The notes below the pieces were generated by a model that saw only the letters and a list, made by a program, of their open reading frames with translations, did not search any database and had not been told where the DNA came from. From NCBI GenBank assembly GCA_015227615.1, contig JAALGZ010000001.1, forward strand, positions 1,116,001-1,180,000: a stretch of 64,000 nucleotides of DNA. The letters are read 5' to 3'. Below, piece by piece: positions 45,868-58,534 of this stretch. Numbering within the stretch: position 1 is the stretch's first letter; each line of letters starts with the position of its first letter. Made by a program: the position numbers and the translations under genes. The DNA is from Labyrinthula sp. Ha (lineage: Eukaryota; Sar; Bigyra; Labyrinthulida; Labyrinthulaceae).

Positions 45868-48051
45868 ATGCCTGAAGAAAACGCTGAAGTTGAGAAGTTC
45901 GCATTCGCTGCAGACATCTCGCAGTTGATGTCACTCATCATCAACACCTTTTACTCCCAAAAAGAAGTGTTCCTTCGTGAACTCATTTCTAACGCGTCCG
46001 ATGCCCTAGACAAGATAAGATATGCAAGTATCACAAACCCTGAAGTTTTGGAAGCTGATCCTAACTTGGAAATCAAAATATTCGCTGACAAGAATAACAA
46101 GACCCTTACTATTCAGGATACTGGTATTGGTCTGACGAAGACTGAAATGGTTAACAACCTTGGTACCATTGCGAAATCAGGGACCAAAGCTTTCATGGAA
46201 GCGCTTCAAGCTGGTGCAGATGTCTCTATGATCGGTCAGTTTGGAGTAGGTTTCTACTCTGCGTATCTCGTAGCTGAAAAGGTGGAGGTTCATAGTAAGA
46301 GTAACGACGACGAACAACATGTTTGGTCAAGTTCTGCTGGAGGGAGTTTTACTGTTAGTCCTGATGGCCCTGAAACTACTGGTTATCAGGAGATTAAAAG
46401 AGGGACTCACATTGTACTGTTTTTGAAGGAAGATATGACAGAATATATGGAGGAGAGAAGACTGAAAGATCTCGTTAAGAAACATTCTGAGTTTATTGGT
46501 TTCAACATTAGTCTCTTGGTTGAGAAAACTGAAGAAAAAGAAGTCACTGATGATGAGGCCGAGGAAGAGGAAGAAGACAAAGAAGGAGAGGATGACGATA
46601 AGCCAAAAGTTGAAGATGTAAGTGATGAGAAAGAGGAAGATAAAAAGGAAGAGGGTGAAGATGGCGAAAAGAAGAAAAAAACAAAGAAAGTAAAGGAAGT
46701 CACTAACGAGTGGGAAATCTTGAATAAACAGAAACCTATTTGGATGAGAAAGACTGATGAGGTTAACCAAGAGGAATATGCTGCGTTCTACAAGTCTCTG
46801 TCTAATGACTGGGAAGAACATCTCGCAGTAAAACACTTTAGTGTTGAGGGACAACTTGAATTCAGGTCAATATTGTTTGTTCCAAAGAGAGCCCCCTTTG
46901 ATATGTTTGAGGGTGGTAAAAAGAAACTCAACAATATCAAACTTTATGTAAGAAGAGTTTTCATTATGGATAACTGTGAGGAGCTTATGCCAGAGTGGCT
47001 GAGTTTTGTAAAGGGAGTTGTAGATTCTGAAGATCTTCCTCTAAATATCTCGCGTGAAACACTTCAACAAAATAAAATTTTGAGAGTTATCAGAAAGAAT
47101 CTTGTGAAGAAGTGTATTGAGCTTTTCAAAGAAATTGCTGAGGACCCAGAAAAGTATAATAAATTTTATGAGCAATTTGCGAAGAACCTTAAACTTGGAA
47201 TTCACGAGGATTCCCAGAACCGAAATAAGTTAGCTGACCTACTAAGATATCATTCTACGAAGTCTGGTGAAGAAATGACCTCGCTGAAGGACTATGTATC
47301 CAGAATGGCTGAAAACCAACAAGGAATTTACTATATTACTGGTGAGAGTAGAAAAGCAGTTGAAACCTCACCATTTCTGGAGAAGCTGAAGAAAAAGGGT
47401 TTCGAGTGTTTGTACTTGGTTGACCCAATTGACGAGTATGCGGTTCAACAACTGAAGGAGTATGATGGAAAGAAACTTGTTTCTGCAAGTAAAGAGGGCA
47501 TGAAACTAGATGAAAGTGAAGAAGAGAAGAAGAAGTTTGAAGAGGAAAAAGCCAAAACGGAGGAACTAACCAAACTAATTAAGGAAGTTCTAGATGACAA
47601 GGTTGAAAAGGTGGTTATCTCCCAAAGACTCCAGGATTCACCAGCGTGTTTAGTGACTGGGGAATATGGATGGAGTGCTAACATGGAACGAATTATGAAA
47701 GCACAAGCCTTGAGGGATAATTCTTCTATGGGATACATGTCTTCAAAGAAAACAATGGAGATTAATGCAGAGCACCCTATTGTAAGAGCTCTCAGAGAGA
47801 AGGCGGAAGCTGATAAATCGGATAAAACTGTTAAGGACCTTATTTGGTTACTGTATGAGACAAGTCTTTTGACTTCGGGATTTACGCTGGAAGCCCCAGC
47901 CGAATTTGCGAAAAGAATTCACAGACTGATCAAACTCGGACTAAGTTTGGACGACGACGAAGATGATGACGATTTGAATGAGCTTGATGATCTTCCTGAA
48001 TTGGAGGGAGATGATGAAGAAGATGCTTCTAAGATGGAGGAAGTTGATTAA
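45868..48051 (+). CDS. HSP90: cytosolic heat shock protein 90
   Basis: A 727-residue chaperone that matures kinases, receptors and other clients by an ATP-driven clamp cycle. The GHKL ATPase domain is intact: [16 protein letters not shown] with catalytic Glu38 and Asn42, DTGIGLTK with Asp84, and [14 protein letters not shown] charged acidic/basic linker covers about residues 222-275. The middle domain shows [18 protein letters not shown] and [16 protein letters not shown], with the arginine that contacts ATP. The protein ends SKMEEVD, the MEEVD tail that docks TPR co-chaperones. This marks it as the cytosolic paralogue rather than an ER or mitochondrial one. The gene is intronless and has two heat-shock elements immediately upstream. 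It appears complete. Confidence 0.98.
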   Translation: MPEENAEVEKFAFAADISQLMSLIINTFYSQKEVFLRELISNASDALDKIRYASITNPEVLEADPNLEIKIFADKNNKTLTIQDTGIGLTKTEMVNNLGTIAKSGTKAFMEALQAGADVSMIGQFGVGFYSAYLVAEKVEVHSKSNDDEQHVWSSSAGGSFTVSPDGPETTGYQEIKRGTHIVLFLKEDMTEYMEERRLKDLVKKHSEFIGFNISLLVEKTEEKEVTDDEAEEEEEDKEGEDDDKPKVEDVSDEKEEDKKEEGEDGEKKKKTKKVKEVTNEWEILNKQKPIWMRKTDEVNQEEYAAFYKSLSNDWEEHLAVKHFSVEGQLEFRSILFVPKRAPFDMFEGGKKKLNNIKLYVRRVFIMDNCEELMPEWLSFVKGVVDSEDLPLNISRETLQQNKILRVIRKNLVKKCIELFKEIAEDPEKYNKFYEQFAKNLKLGIHEDSQNRNKLADLLRYHSTKSGEEMTSLKDYVSRMAENQQGIYYITGESRKAVETSPFLEKLKKKGFECLYLVDPIDEYAVQQLKEYDGKKLVSASKEGMKLDESEEEKKKFEEEKAKTEELTKLIKEVLDDKVEKVVISQRLQDSPACLVTGEYGWSANMERIMKAQALRDNSSMGYMSSKKTMEINAEHPIVRALREKAEADKSDKTVKDLIWLLYETSLLTSGFTLEAPAEFAKRIHRLIKLGLSLDDDEDDDDLNELDDLPELEGDDEEDASKMEEVD

Positions 48052-48679
48052 GTTATCCGTTGAACTTAACTCCTAATATTGTTGCTAAAAGAACTCTTGA
48101 CGTTTGCTAATAACAGCATAATTTGACAGTCTTAAGAAACTCTTATGGGGAGTATTTAATATTCAGTTGCTGCTACATATATGCGAAGAAGGTTCTACCT
48201 TCGTTCATGCTTAATTTAAACTATATGAACAATAACAGAGCCAGTGCCTATCTCTTGTACAAGACCACTGCAAAGCTAACTCAACTGTAGCAAGTAATAG
48301 CTATACTTGTGTAGCATTACGATATGAGTATCTCTAACTTTAGGGTCAAATTAAACTGCATGAAAAGATGCAAACTCTACAGGTTTATGTAATACTTATC
48401 TTCTAGAGGTATTAGTAGAAACCTAATCGCTAGCAGTACAGAATCTCTTCTCATGTGTTGTGCTAAAGGAACTACCAAGAATTAAGAACTTAACAACTCT
48501 GCAAGTGAACTGTCTTGAACTCTCACTCTTTCAACTCGAATACAACAATGTAAGCAAATAAAATGAAAAGACTAGAATGTGATGAATGAGTAGGTTATGG
48601 TAGTTTCTAACCATATCATATATATTACAAGAACCAAACAATATTGCACCCGGTCGGATAGCTAGTTGTAAGGTATATT
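48052..48679. other. convergent intergenic spacer
   Basis: About 630 bp between the 3' ends of Hsp90 and the HTH-repeat gene. It presumably holds both 3' UTRs; nothing else is recognised. Confidence 0.5.
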
Positions 48680-50386
48680 CTAGAAGCCATTTGAGCTGCC
48701 TATAGTAATAGAAGAGACCGAGCTTAGTTCTCTGTCTTTAATGGTGCTCGTACAGTCAGCTGCATGATCATTGGAAACAAAGTTTTTTTTACCGTCTTGC
48801 CCCTCAGGTAGTGATATTGTTCGACTGAATTCCAGTGGATAGTGATTAGATGTATCTTGAAGATACTTTTTACTATGTTCCGAACTTTCTTCGGAACTGA
48901 AATAGCCTTGCTTCTCTGATCCTACTTTTATTAGCTGAGCAAGATCGCCATATCCCAGTTTTAACCTCCCCTCTTTCCTCAATGTCCTCAGTTTCATATA
49001 TATTTGCATTTCACTAAGCTCAAAATACAAGGCAATGTCCTTCAAAGACTCTCCAGTTTCAAGAAGACGTATGAGCTCATCCTCACTGTTGCAACTTATT
49101 CTGTAACTTGGAAATGTTTGGTGCTTTCCTTCGAAGTATGTGTTAGGGTTAAAGTAGATACTCTCAAGATCTCTAAGTTTGTGTTTAACTCCAGAGCTGC
49201 CACGTTTCATTACCTCTGCAATGTATTTTGTTTCTTTACCTTCCTTATGTAGTTTCCATATTGTTTCGTAATCTTGCTTGCTCCAAGCACCTTTGCGACT
49301 ACACCGCTCGTTTAAGCGAGAGCTATTCGCCTCAAGGCTAAGTTTCTGCTTTTTGTTAGGTGGATCACTTGAGCTATTTAAATTTTCTTTCTTTTCTAGA
49401 TGTAATCTTTGTCGCTTTTCTAGATTTTCAAGAACTGAATGTCTCAAATGAAAAACTTTATTACGACCCATATGAAACAGTTTTCTTATTTTGTAGTACA
49501 CTGATATTTCACTTATTTTGTATGCTCTAGCAATAGCGCCTACTGGTACTCCCGCCTGAACTTGCTGAATAAAATCTTTGGTTTGTTGAACTGACCATCT
49601 GGTTTTCAGACCAATTTCACCTGCATAAAATGTATTTGGGTCATAGTTTATAAAGCACAAACCTTCCAGAACGTTTCGAACATGTCCCTTTGTTCTGCCA
49701 ACGACAGTCCCAATTTCCGCATCGCTTGATCCTGTTTGGTGCATCTTCCAGATTAACTTATATTGCTCATTGTTTAAACCATATCTCTTCAAGCCAGCAT
49801 CTTCAGGTTCTTCTTTTTTTGTCATCCTTACAATCCTTCGGGTGTTTAGGTTGATAGCACTTTTAGCACAGCTTGGCGTGCCAATGAAGCTTCTTGGTCG
49901 AATCTTTTTATGTACATCAGCATAGGTTAAGTGTTTAAATTCTCCACTTTGCTGCATAGCCCTTGCTTTAAAATAAGCAGTCATTTCACTAATTCCAAAA
50001 GTGAGAGCTATTTGTTTTACTGGTGTGTTCTCTAAGACCATTTTCTTAAATATATATTTCATATTTTCATCCCATTGAACTTGAATCCCAGTTCCACAAT
50101 AATAGGACTCTGGGTCGTATTGGATAAATTTCATCGCACAGATCAATGTTGCAACATGGCTCGTACTTCGATGCACCTTTTCAGCTATTTCGTTGTTTGA
50201 CATACCACTATGTTTAGACCACCAGATATATTTATAAAAATACTCTTTATCTCTCAATAGTACTTTTAAAGCACTTTCATTATGATATACGTTCATTAAC
50301 TCATTTGTCGTATGAAGTGTCTCGTACTTCTTGTTCTCTTGAACCTGTAGAACAGAAGTATTTTCCATTGTACTTACTCTAAACAT
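48680..50386 (-). CDS. putative DNA-binding protein with triplicated paired-HTH module
   Basis: A 568-residue protein made of three copies of a ~115-residue module, at about 46-155, 204-315 and 368-480. Each module has a first HTH-like half ending in a Y/F-[DN]-P-x-[ST]-[FY]-[FY] tail: NNEIAEKVHRSTSHVATLI...YDPESYY, DAEIGTVVGRTKGHVRNVL...YDPNTFY, and KYIAEVMKRGSSGVKHKL...FNPNTYF. A second HTH-like half follows: VKQIALTFGISEMTAYFKAR, VGAIARAYKISEISVYYKIR and LKDIALYFELSEMQIYMKLR. The three copies are clearly homologous. The linker carries a likely nuclear localisation signal (PPNKKQKLS, about 342-350). I do not recognise a named family. Myb/SANT-like or resolvase-like HTH folds are possible, and nucleic-acid binding is inference. 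It shares a 140-176 bp divergent promoter with eIF1. Met7 is an alternative start. Confidence 0.7.
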   Translation of the reverse strand: MFRVSTMENTSVLQVQENKKYETLHTTNELMNVYHNESALKVLLRDKEYFYKYIWWSKHSGMSNNEIAEKVHRSTSHVATLICAMKFIQYDPESYYCGTGIQVQWDENMKYIFKKMVLENTPVKQIALTFGISEMTAYFKARAMQQSGEFKHLTYADVHKKIRPRSFIGTPSCAKSAINLNTRRIVRMTKKEEPEDAGLKRYGLNNEQYKLIWKMHQTGSSDAEIGTVVGRTKGHVRNVLEGLCFINYDPNTFYAGEIGLKTRWSVQQTKDFIQQVQAGVPVGAIARAYKISEISVYYKIRKLFHMGRNKVFHLRHSVLENLEKRQRLHLEKKENLNSSSDPPNKKQKLSLEANSSRLNERCSRKGAWSKQDYETIWKLHKEGKETKYIAEVMKRGSSGVKHKLRDLESIYFNPNTYFEGKHQTFPSYRISCNSEDELIRLLETGESLKDIALYFELSEMQIYMKLRTLRKEGRLKLGYGDLAQLIKVGSEKQGYFSSEESSEHSKKYLQDTSNHYPLEFSRTISLPEGQDGKKNFVSNDHAADCTSTIKDRELSSVSSITIGSSNGF

Positions 50387-50562
50387 AAAATATCATAATA
50401 TATATACAAATTCGGAATATTTCCCCCACATATATTCTTCAGCGACATGAAACTGTAGAAATAGTTTCTTTTAAAAAGTATTTGATTTTCTTGTTAAACG
50501 GTTTCATATTTTTGTTAATATATAATATGATTAATAGAATGCCACGTCATTATAAAATAAGA
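50387..50562. promoter_or_regulatory. divergent promoter, HTH-repeat gene / eIF1
   Basis: The space between the two head-to-head start codons. It is very AT-rich with TATATA-like words on both sides (around 50398-50406 and 50519-50528). The exact left border depends on which ATG eIF1 uses. Confidence 0.4.
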
Positions 50563-50886
50563 ATGGCAGAAGGATTTGAAATAGGAGACATTGGAAATAC
50601 AGATGCATTTAAAAGTGGATCTATGGGTGCTAAAGTGCATATAAGATTACAACAAAGGAATAGAAGAAAATGTATATTAACAATTACTGGGTTAGCAGAT
50701 GATTTGGATCTTAAAAGAATATGCAAAGCACTAAAAAAGAACCTGAAGTGTAATGGAGCTGTGGTGAAGGATCAGGAATATGGGGATATTATACAACTTC
50801 AAGGAGATCATAGGCAACAAGTTGTGGACTTTCTTGTTAGTCAAGAAATTATTGAGAAAGAGCAGGTTGTAGTTCATGGTCACTAG
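50563..50886 (+). CDS. EIF1: translation initiation factor eIF1 (SUI1)
   Basis: A small factor of the 43S preinitiation complex that enforces start-codon fidelity. From the chosen ATG the protein is 107 residues, matching the 108-113 of typical eIF1. Conserved blocks are KVHIRLQQRNRRK (usually QQRNGRK; here Gly is replaced by Arg), ITGLADDLDLKRICKALKK, LKCNGAVVKDQEYGDIIQLQGDHRQQVVDFL and the terminal VVVHGH. In-frame ATGs at 50527 and 50539 would add a short basic, poorly conserved extension (MINRMPRHYKIR). A tiny intron in the leader cannot be excluded. Confidence 0.93.
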   Translation: MAEGFEIGDIGNTDAFKSGSMGAKVHIRLQQRNRRKCILTITGLADDLDLKRICKALKKNLKCNGAVVKDQEYGDIIQLQGDHRQQVVDFLVSQEIIEKEQVVVHGH

Positions 50887-53762
50887 AAAATGCCTACATG
50901 TGTTTTTTCTAGAAACTTCCATTAAGCACTAACCTCTCTATTGTTCTCACAAAGTCGAAAAGAGAAACTTACTTTTTTTTATTTTCCTAAATACTATGAT
51001 TTCTAAGCCTATTAACCTGTGTTTCTATTGGATTTATTCTGGTATGGGTTGAAGAACAACTATTGATCAGTTAGAAGATTTCTAAGTTCGTAATCTTTTT
51101 TGAAATCATAAGAGTAGAAAATTTAAGAGATTATTTTTGATATGATTGATTTTGCTATCTTACTGAGATATTGGTTAATATTTCTTATCTATAGCCAATA
51201 TTTAGACACATATTTGAAGAGATTTATCTTCACCCTTTTGGAGGTTAAGAGTAAAAAATTATAAAAACAAAAAAGAAACTAGATTTTAACGAAACTTATA
51301 GATACAGTGTTCAAAGTTAATTTCTTAATTTTTTTATTATTTGTCCGCAATTTTTTTTAAGCCGACCTTTTTGAACACATTAATATTTAATAGACAAAGT
51401 TGATGTGAATGAACGAGTTATAAAACTGTATCATAATAATAATAGTGAAAGAGCTTTGAGACCACGATTCTTTTTTAAGAGATTGATTCATGGATAATTT
51501 TAAGCAAAATGCTGAATTTAAAAGATTACTGATCAATTCGCTACTAGAAATGAAACCTTTTTGATTTAGGAGTTTCTTCCATCAATTTATATTTGCTTTA
51601 GAAGTTGACACTTTAGAAAACTGAGTACCAACTCTATTTAATAATACACACTGATAGGATTCATTTACACGAATAGACATATTTTGCTCTTCAATATAGT
51701 CTATTTAAACTCTTATCTTTATAAAAACCACTCAAGTATAGTTCTTCTCAAGAAAAGAATGAAATTACCAGGAAGACCAATTTACAACATAGCTATGACT
51801 AAAACTGGTGTTTTGTATATTATGATATAAAAAAATTGTCTTGATATTTCTTAATTACTTCAATTAATATTAATTTTTTATAGTCTCCTTAAGTAAGTCA
51901 GAATACTATAATAAGTATTCTTGAAAGTTATTCAAACATTATCCTATCAAATTACTGCTTACAGAACTTGTACTCTAGGTATTTCTTTTGGAAAATAATA
52001 AACTGAAACAGATATTATATACAAGAAGTTTTAACTATATTAAACAGCAACATTAACGTCGTGTTATTACTACTTTAGTTTTTGTAACTTATTTCTCTCA
52101 GACAAGTATTAATAGAATCATTCCCACAGTTTCATTCTGTTATATTCGTTACCCAAGCTATATCAATATTAATACAGTGCCCAATAGATATATTCTTAAG
52201 GTTTTCAAAGAAAACAAGAATATGCATCAAAGAACTCTACCATTGTGGAAAAACACTATATAATACAATATGATATAAATAAGAAAAACTCAAATAGTAC
52301 TTCGAAGACATCAATAAAGAAAAAAACATTGCATAACTCAGCATTATTCATGTCATAATTTGAGCTATAATATAACTTTCACAACCCAGTATCTCGATAT
52401 CAAAGATGATAATAAATTCTATACTAATACTGTATGCACTTGGTTATTAGATAACAAATAGAAATGATTTGACAATTAGAGCTTAACTTAATTAAAAATA
52501 GAACCTGTAGAGTCATTTCTGCAGACATAGCTACTACTGGTAATTGAATCGTCGGTAAAAGGTCAGAACCAAACTAAGTTCAGCTCAGGATTCTATTAAT
52601 ATTGTTACTAACCGAGTAGTTTGACGGTTCACTTGGTTCTATTATTATAATTCAGCTAGAAAGAGATATCTCTTTTCTTTTACTTCTCTTTTCTGGGTTA
52701 TCTACCTATAAGAGTCAAATTATAGCTCTTCTCTAACTAATCAGTGGAAATCAACTAGTACCGAATTCTATGGGTTGGTGCAGGGAATGCAGTAAATATA
52801 CTTACTGCATTATTGCAAGAAGCATCCTTTATAATTTTAACTAATCTACAGGGTTTTCACCAAGCACATCTTGGTACAAGCATTTCCCACATTGAAGTTA
52901 GGTCTTGGCAAACTTTTTATTTCTAGGGTATTCAGTTATTAGTTGCCAATATTGGTCTCATTTAGAAGAAATTCTTACCCAGTTCGGTCTTTGAATCAGC
53001 TCCTCCCATATATTGTTGTTTGATGATGGTTTACGTTTATGCGCGAGATCTTTTGTCCAGGAAACAACGAGACAATCAGAGAAGGCAAAATATGTGCACT
53101 TCCTAAAAAAATATTCAACTGAATCAAAGCCTAATTCACAAGGCACTAATTCGTAAGACTCTCTTATTAGAAAAGAATATGAAATTAGGTTATTTCATAC
53201 ACTAATCCCTTAACCAGTTATGGTTCCAATTAAAGTACATAACTGGTTAAATCATTCGAAGGGCTCCTAGAAACTCTGCTTTCAATGGTTACAGGTTTTA
53301 TAATTATTTGTTAACCCATCAAGAACATTACTTAGGATTATCGTCAACTTGTTTTAACTGTTTATAACATATTAGGAAAGTAGAATAATGAAAACAAATG
53401 CCTTAGTTACTCATAAAATCGTGTATTAGTAACGAACTTTGCTACTACATGTGGATTTGTAGAATGTCTTAGCGATCCAAAACAGATGTTAGTATTTTGT
53501 GCATAAATTTTGAGCTCCTAGCCTTATTTAATTATTAATGCACCCAGGTAGCACTTTTATACATGTTGGTAATTGCAGAGGAGTTTGAAATGATTTTATA
53601 GCGTACACATTTTCCTATTCCATTCAACAAACCTACGATAAGCCCAAATATTGTGTTCAACAGTTTTACTTTATTATTTCTTCTACTCTTTTGTGCAGAT
53701 ATTATTCAGACTACCTCTCTTTTATCTCCTCACAAGCCTTGACAGGTTGAACTCCTTAGTTT

Positions 53763-54225
53763 GGTGTCGGATTTGATAAAATTCGTGCATAACTATTTGA
53801 TAATTGCTTTAATTCTGATTACAAATAAGAGAGTTGAAATTTTGATTCCTATTAAAATATTCTGATTATCAATTGATTATCAAAATAAAGATGGACTATT
53901 CGACACTGTTTTGAGTTGCACATAATTTCTTGCTTGGTTTTAGTCCTGTATGAAAACGTTAAGAAACTGGTCACATGACATGGAAATCAACCGATAATAT
54001 GATGTCTTTGAGCCAAGTGGCTAATTTTCTAAACCTTTTTTTTCTATCCAAAAAAAAGGTATTTTTGGATGCTTTGCCCAGGGACACCTGACACAGCCTT
54101 GCATTGATATTCAATTGAATATCATCTATCAATTATAATTGTTGGGGAGCTATCAGAATCAATTATTTAGAAAAACTTGGGTAAATTTGTTATTGATAAA
54201 TTATCGTTTTATTAAAGCCGATCCC
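53763..54225. repeat. MITE-like element, copy 2 (463 bp)
   Basis: The left end GGTGTCGGATTTGATAAAAT and the reverse-complemented right end GGGATCGGCTTTAATAAAAC form imperfect terminal inverted repeats. The first ~130 and last ~80 bp align with the 222-bp copy at 1737-1958. The extra ~230 bp in the middle is absent from copy 1 and contains a perfect 11-bp hairpin (54033-54043 with 54050-54060). There is no coding capacity, consistent with a non-autonomous DNA transposon. Confidence 0.55.
54033..54060. repeat. perfect T8/A8 hairpin inside MITE copy 2
   Basis: ACCTTTTTTTT pairs perfectly with AAAAAAAAGGT across the loop CTATCC. It lies in the part of the element not shared with the shorter copy. 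Confidence 0.6.
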
Positions 54226-57200
54226 TATATCTAGCTATGAATCTTACTTCAAGTAATGATGCGGAGGAAGGTGAGCTTGTGTAGAATTCACTTTAAATAT
54301 ATAAATCTGTGCCAATATTTCTTACTAAATTTTCTTTAAATAATTTCCAGATATTTTTTATAAGCTACTTCTGCATATGATAGCCTAACTGTTGTTAGAA
54401 TCTTAATGAATTTATGAAACCCAGTAACCACATTTCTACTACATATCATATTCTAACATTAAACTCTAACCTTACCAAGAAGACATTAAAAATAATCTGA
54501 AGCAAAATGACCCAAAGCTTTATTTTTCTTTGGTAACAAATATAAAATGTTCATCATGTTCTGCAGGTTCCTTGGTAACAGTTATTTTCTATTACTTCAT
54601 ACTGCTGATTTTTTTCCATGGATGTCTCTAGATTTAGTAGAAAAATATCATTTTCTCCTACTAAGCAGTACCAAATTTTGTTGGAGTAGGTTATGGATTA
54701 TATAGGAACGTTTTCTTTTGGTGATGACAAGCTCCCTCACTAATGGTAAGAATCTTCTCATGTTTGGGATTTCGTGTCGCTGAACATAACCAATAGAGTA
54801 CAAAGCATATATATGTTACTATGCTCCTAAGCTATTTCATTACCATTCAATATTTAAATGAGCTATTGTCTTTTGGTTGAGGGAGAGATATACATCATTT
54901 TAATAAGTAGATCTATTCTTCAGCATTTGAATATTGTTCCTAGGGTCTTCTAAATACCCTGATTAGTTATTTCGTGTGCTAGTATATCACTATGTCTTGC
55001 GATCAGCTTCAGTACGTGAGCACGTTCACATATATCAACGTTGCTCTGGGATGTAGTCTGTGCTTTGAGATTCTCAAAAGGGTGAAGGTTGTTGTCAGTC
55101 GGCCATCCGATCGATGATGGAGATGAGGTTAAGGTTTGGAAATTATTTTTTTGTTGTTCAGGTTTAATCCATTACTACAGCAACTATGAAAATATAGCAC
55201 TGTGTCGCTACTAAAGTTAGAATGTTGGACATCAATGGAATTTGCTTAACCCATTTGCACTTTGCTTTGTCTTGGCTATTTGCGATACTGTGTTGTTATT
55301 AATTTTAGTAGTTTGTACTTAAGGATAATCTGTGAGCTATCTCTCCATGTCTTCTTTGAGAACAATTGTACCTAGAAATAATTATTTGAGTCATTTGGTT
55401 CAAGATATGTTGTATCATTCAAATACCTTCCTTGAATTTATGACATTGCCTTTCTTTTCCCAAAATTAAGATGACAGGATACTAAATGTAAATACTTGCT
55501 AACTAAAATATATTTTACAGAAACTATTAGCAGAATTCTTGAATAATCTGTTTCATAAAACATTTCACAACATCTAAGATAAGCCATATATTCAAGCTAC
55601 TTTAATCCCATACATCACTTCTAGAATTCAGATGTTCGGCTATAAATGCAACAGTACTCGAATATGTCAATATATACAAATAAAAAAATATTGAGAATTT
55701 TACCAGGGGTTTGTCCTTATGCTAAACTTATAAGAATAAGCTATCTATATAACCAAACACGTGCTTTATGAAATATTGAAGAAAAGTTCCAATCGACTCT
55801 TAGTGTTCTTCAACTTACATCAATTTAAGGGAATCTGAAGAGTTAATTCTGACCTGTATATCATTGAAAAGTGCAACAACATTTTGTGTGCAATCGTCTA
55901 CGCTGGAAGGTGTTTAGTTCAGTTCATTTCCAAGTGTTGAGTACATAATATGTTCTCCATTACAAGAACGAGGGGTGTCATATGGTTAAGGGAAATTCCA
56001 TTGTGTCAAATCAAGACTTCTGCCTTAAGGGAGATATATATTAAGTCTTCATATTTCAGTCCTGATAGATTCAATAATAATATCATCCCACTGCAATAAT
56101 ATAATTATGTATTTATTAGTAATTATTTTTGAACCCACTAGAGATATAACCATGTCCACACGCTACTAGAAATTAAGGTTCCACTTACAAAATATACTGA
56201 AGCTTAAGCCTGAAGTAAAATAATAATGGTGCTATATTTAGTGTCCTTGTTTTCATTCGAGATCAAACATACGTTAAACTATGGTTCTTAATGTACAACC
56301 TAAGTACTATTAAACCTTCTCTGCTCATTTAAGATCCTTTGCAAAATACCATATTCATTACTTTGAGCTCAGCGAAGTTAAATCTGTCTTTCACAGAGCC
56401 TATCAAATTGGCAAAAGATATATGTATGTGTTATTGGCTAAAGGTGTACTGCTGAAGCTTATAGTCTGGATTTTAAACCGCTAGAGATAATCATTTTAAA
56501 GCCTTCAAAGATGGTATCTTCTGATAAACAATACTTTCAAAGAACCGTTTCTATCTCTGTTTCTAATTTTGAAGATAATTTTTCCTGCTACGAGATCTTA
56601 AAAGTGTTCCATGACCAGTAAGTGGTTAGAAAATATCTGCTCCTCACTATATGGGGAAATATGTCCATTGCAGATCCATGGTGGATAATGTCGAAGTACC
56701 GTTTTGTTGAGTAATGTGGTTTGTCGTCCTCAAATGCATGTCACACTTCTATTATTAGCTTTGAACATTCATTAGTTCTGCCAATGAAGTGTTATTGAAT
56801 CACTTCAGTTGTCTTAACAGAGGTTCTCTCAACTGGAATAGGGGTTGTTGTTCTAGGAAATTACATGGAATGTGAATCAATTTCTCTCCATATACCCAGT
56901 TATTAAACACTGTTGGATTTCTTTAATCTACTAGCTTCTAAGCCGAATAAAAAATGTTAAATTTTAGACTTGGTAGAGCACTATTTCTTAATTGTTCAAC
57001 CATCTTTAATAGAATTAAGAATAATCGTACTAGCACTGATTGATAGTAAAGGAAAGCAGCATAGTGTATTTATTCCATAAGCTTTTCTCTTTTCTTTTGT
57101 AACAGTATAAGCTAATGTTGTAATACGTACTATAATAACACTTAGGCTGCAGTTTCCTTGGCTTAAAAAACTTCCTGCACTGAATGACCCATCAAAATTT

Positions 57201-58534
57201 GAAAAGTTTCCTTTTGTTTCAAAGCTAAAACTAATAATGAGAGCTGGAAATTTATTAAAAAACCTCCATCAGAATGTTTTTTCTACATATATCTTCGTGG
57301 CACATCCATACTTCTTGCCTTGGCTTCTTCTTTGTGCTAAGCTTTGCCCAAGTAGAATGTAGCACATTACCTAAGATAGTTTATCTCATGAATGGAGACA
57401 AAAACATGCACGATGTTAAAGTAATGTAGTTACTAAGCTGCTTAGAATTACTTTTGAATAATAATTCGCTTAAAGAAGACAACAGCTTAAGGAATAATAT
57501 ATCAGCTAGAAAGAATAAAATAGCGGACTTCTTTTCTGTAACCAAGAGAGTGTAGATGCATCGGCTTTAATACAGTTTAGTAAAAAGGATAATGCATAGT
57601 GAAGGTTTTCTTCTTACTTACCAAACTCCTCTGGCAGTTAAACAATATGCTGCTAGCTCTGACCCGTTTCTCCATAGATATAACCATGTGGCGTAAGACT
57701 TTATCGACATTCACAAAGATAATCTTTTCAGCTCAAAAAACGAGTGGTTCTGCAACAATACCCTGTATGGAGACTACTTAAGTTTTGTGTAGTACAGATT
57801 ACTTTCTTTGTTTCCAAATCTGCTGTTTCTTCAAATTTTTACAAGATTATACCCTTTAATTCAAGTCTGAAGATTGATCACGAGATTGATCTCACAAAGG
57901 GAATAAGATTTTTTTGCTCAGGAGTAGAACAGTCCTAAATCTCATTCATAAATTTTTTGATTGCCCTAAATTTTTGTTTGGAAAAAACAAACCAACAAAA
58001 TTCAAAATGGATTACCCAAATGATGACAGTTACATCACAAAAGACACTGGAAGATCCAGTTATCAAGAAACAGTTCAAGATGACATTATAACACAAAGGG
58101 AAGTCTCAAAATGTGTATGTTATGGTTTTCATAAAAAGGATCACAATATAAATAAAGAGCGAGCATGCAAAGACTCAAGATCAAGCCGAAGATATTGAGA
58201 CCAAGATTTTATGCAAGATAAAACGAACCAAAGACAAAAGGTATATCCCTTTTTTGTATATAGCTGGTTCTACTCAAAGGGCTATTATTTATTCTGATCA
58301 AAGAAGTTTTAGAATATTTTGTTTTTTGGATTTAGATCAGCTATATGGGATAGGATTTAATAAAGAAAGTTTTTATTCAATTGGTTACGTGGTTGGGCTC
58401 AAGCTTCATTTTATACATATTTCTCAAATCAGAAAAAGCTTCAAGGACTATATATTCTTGAAAAAAGGAAAATGAACATTTCAAGATTCAAGAACTTTAA
58501 TTCTCCAAAATTTGTCGGAAGAAACTACAAGGAT

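Larger units (their letters stand above)
50887..58480. other. 7.6 kb region without recognisable genes
   Basis: This region holds the longer MITE-like element at 53763-54225 and otherwise short chance frames. Between about 57590 and 58200 the plus strand has several adjacent protein-like frames broken by stops (for example SEGFLLTYQTPLAVKQYA near 57600 and KDNLFSSKNEWFCNNTLYGD near 57715). This may be a decayed gene or transposon passenger, but I could not identify it. Confidence 0.45.

Noticed and set aside
46327-46854. 175-codon minus-strand frame inside Hsp90
   Set aside because: It is antisense to the charged linker of Hsp90, whose Glu/Lys repeats read as Ser/Phe/Leu on the other strand: a shadow frame.
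57599-58475. Cluster of protein-like frames on the plus strand
   Set aside because: Segments look coding by eye but are interrupted and match no family I know, so no gene is called; they are mentioned only in the region note.
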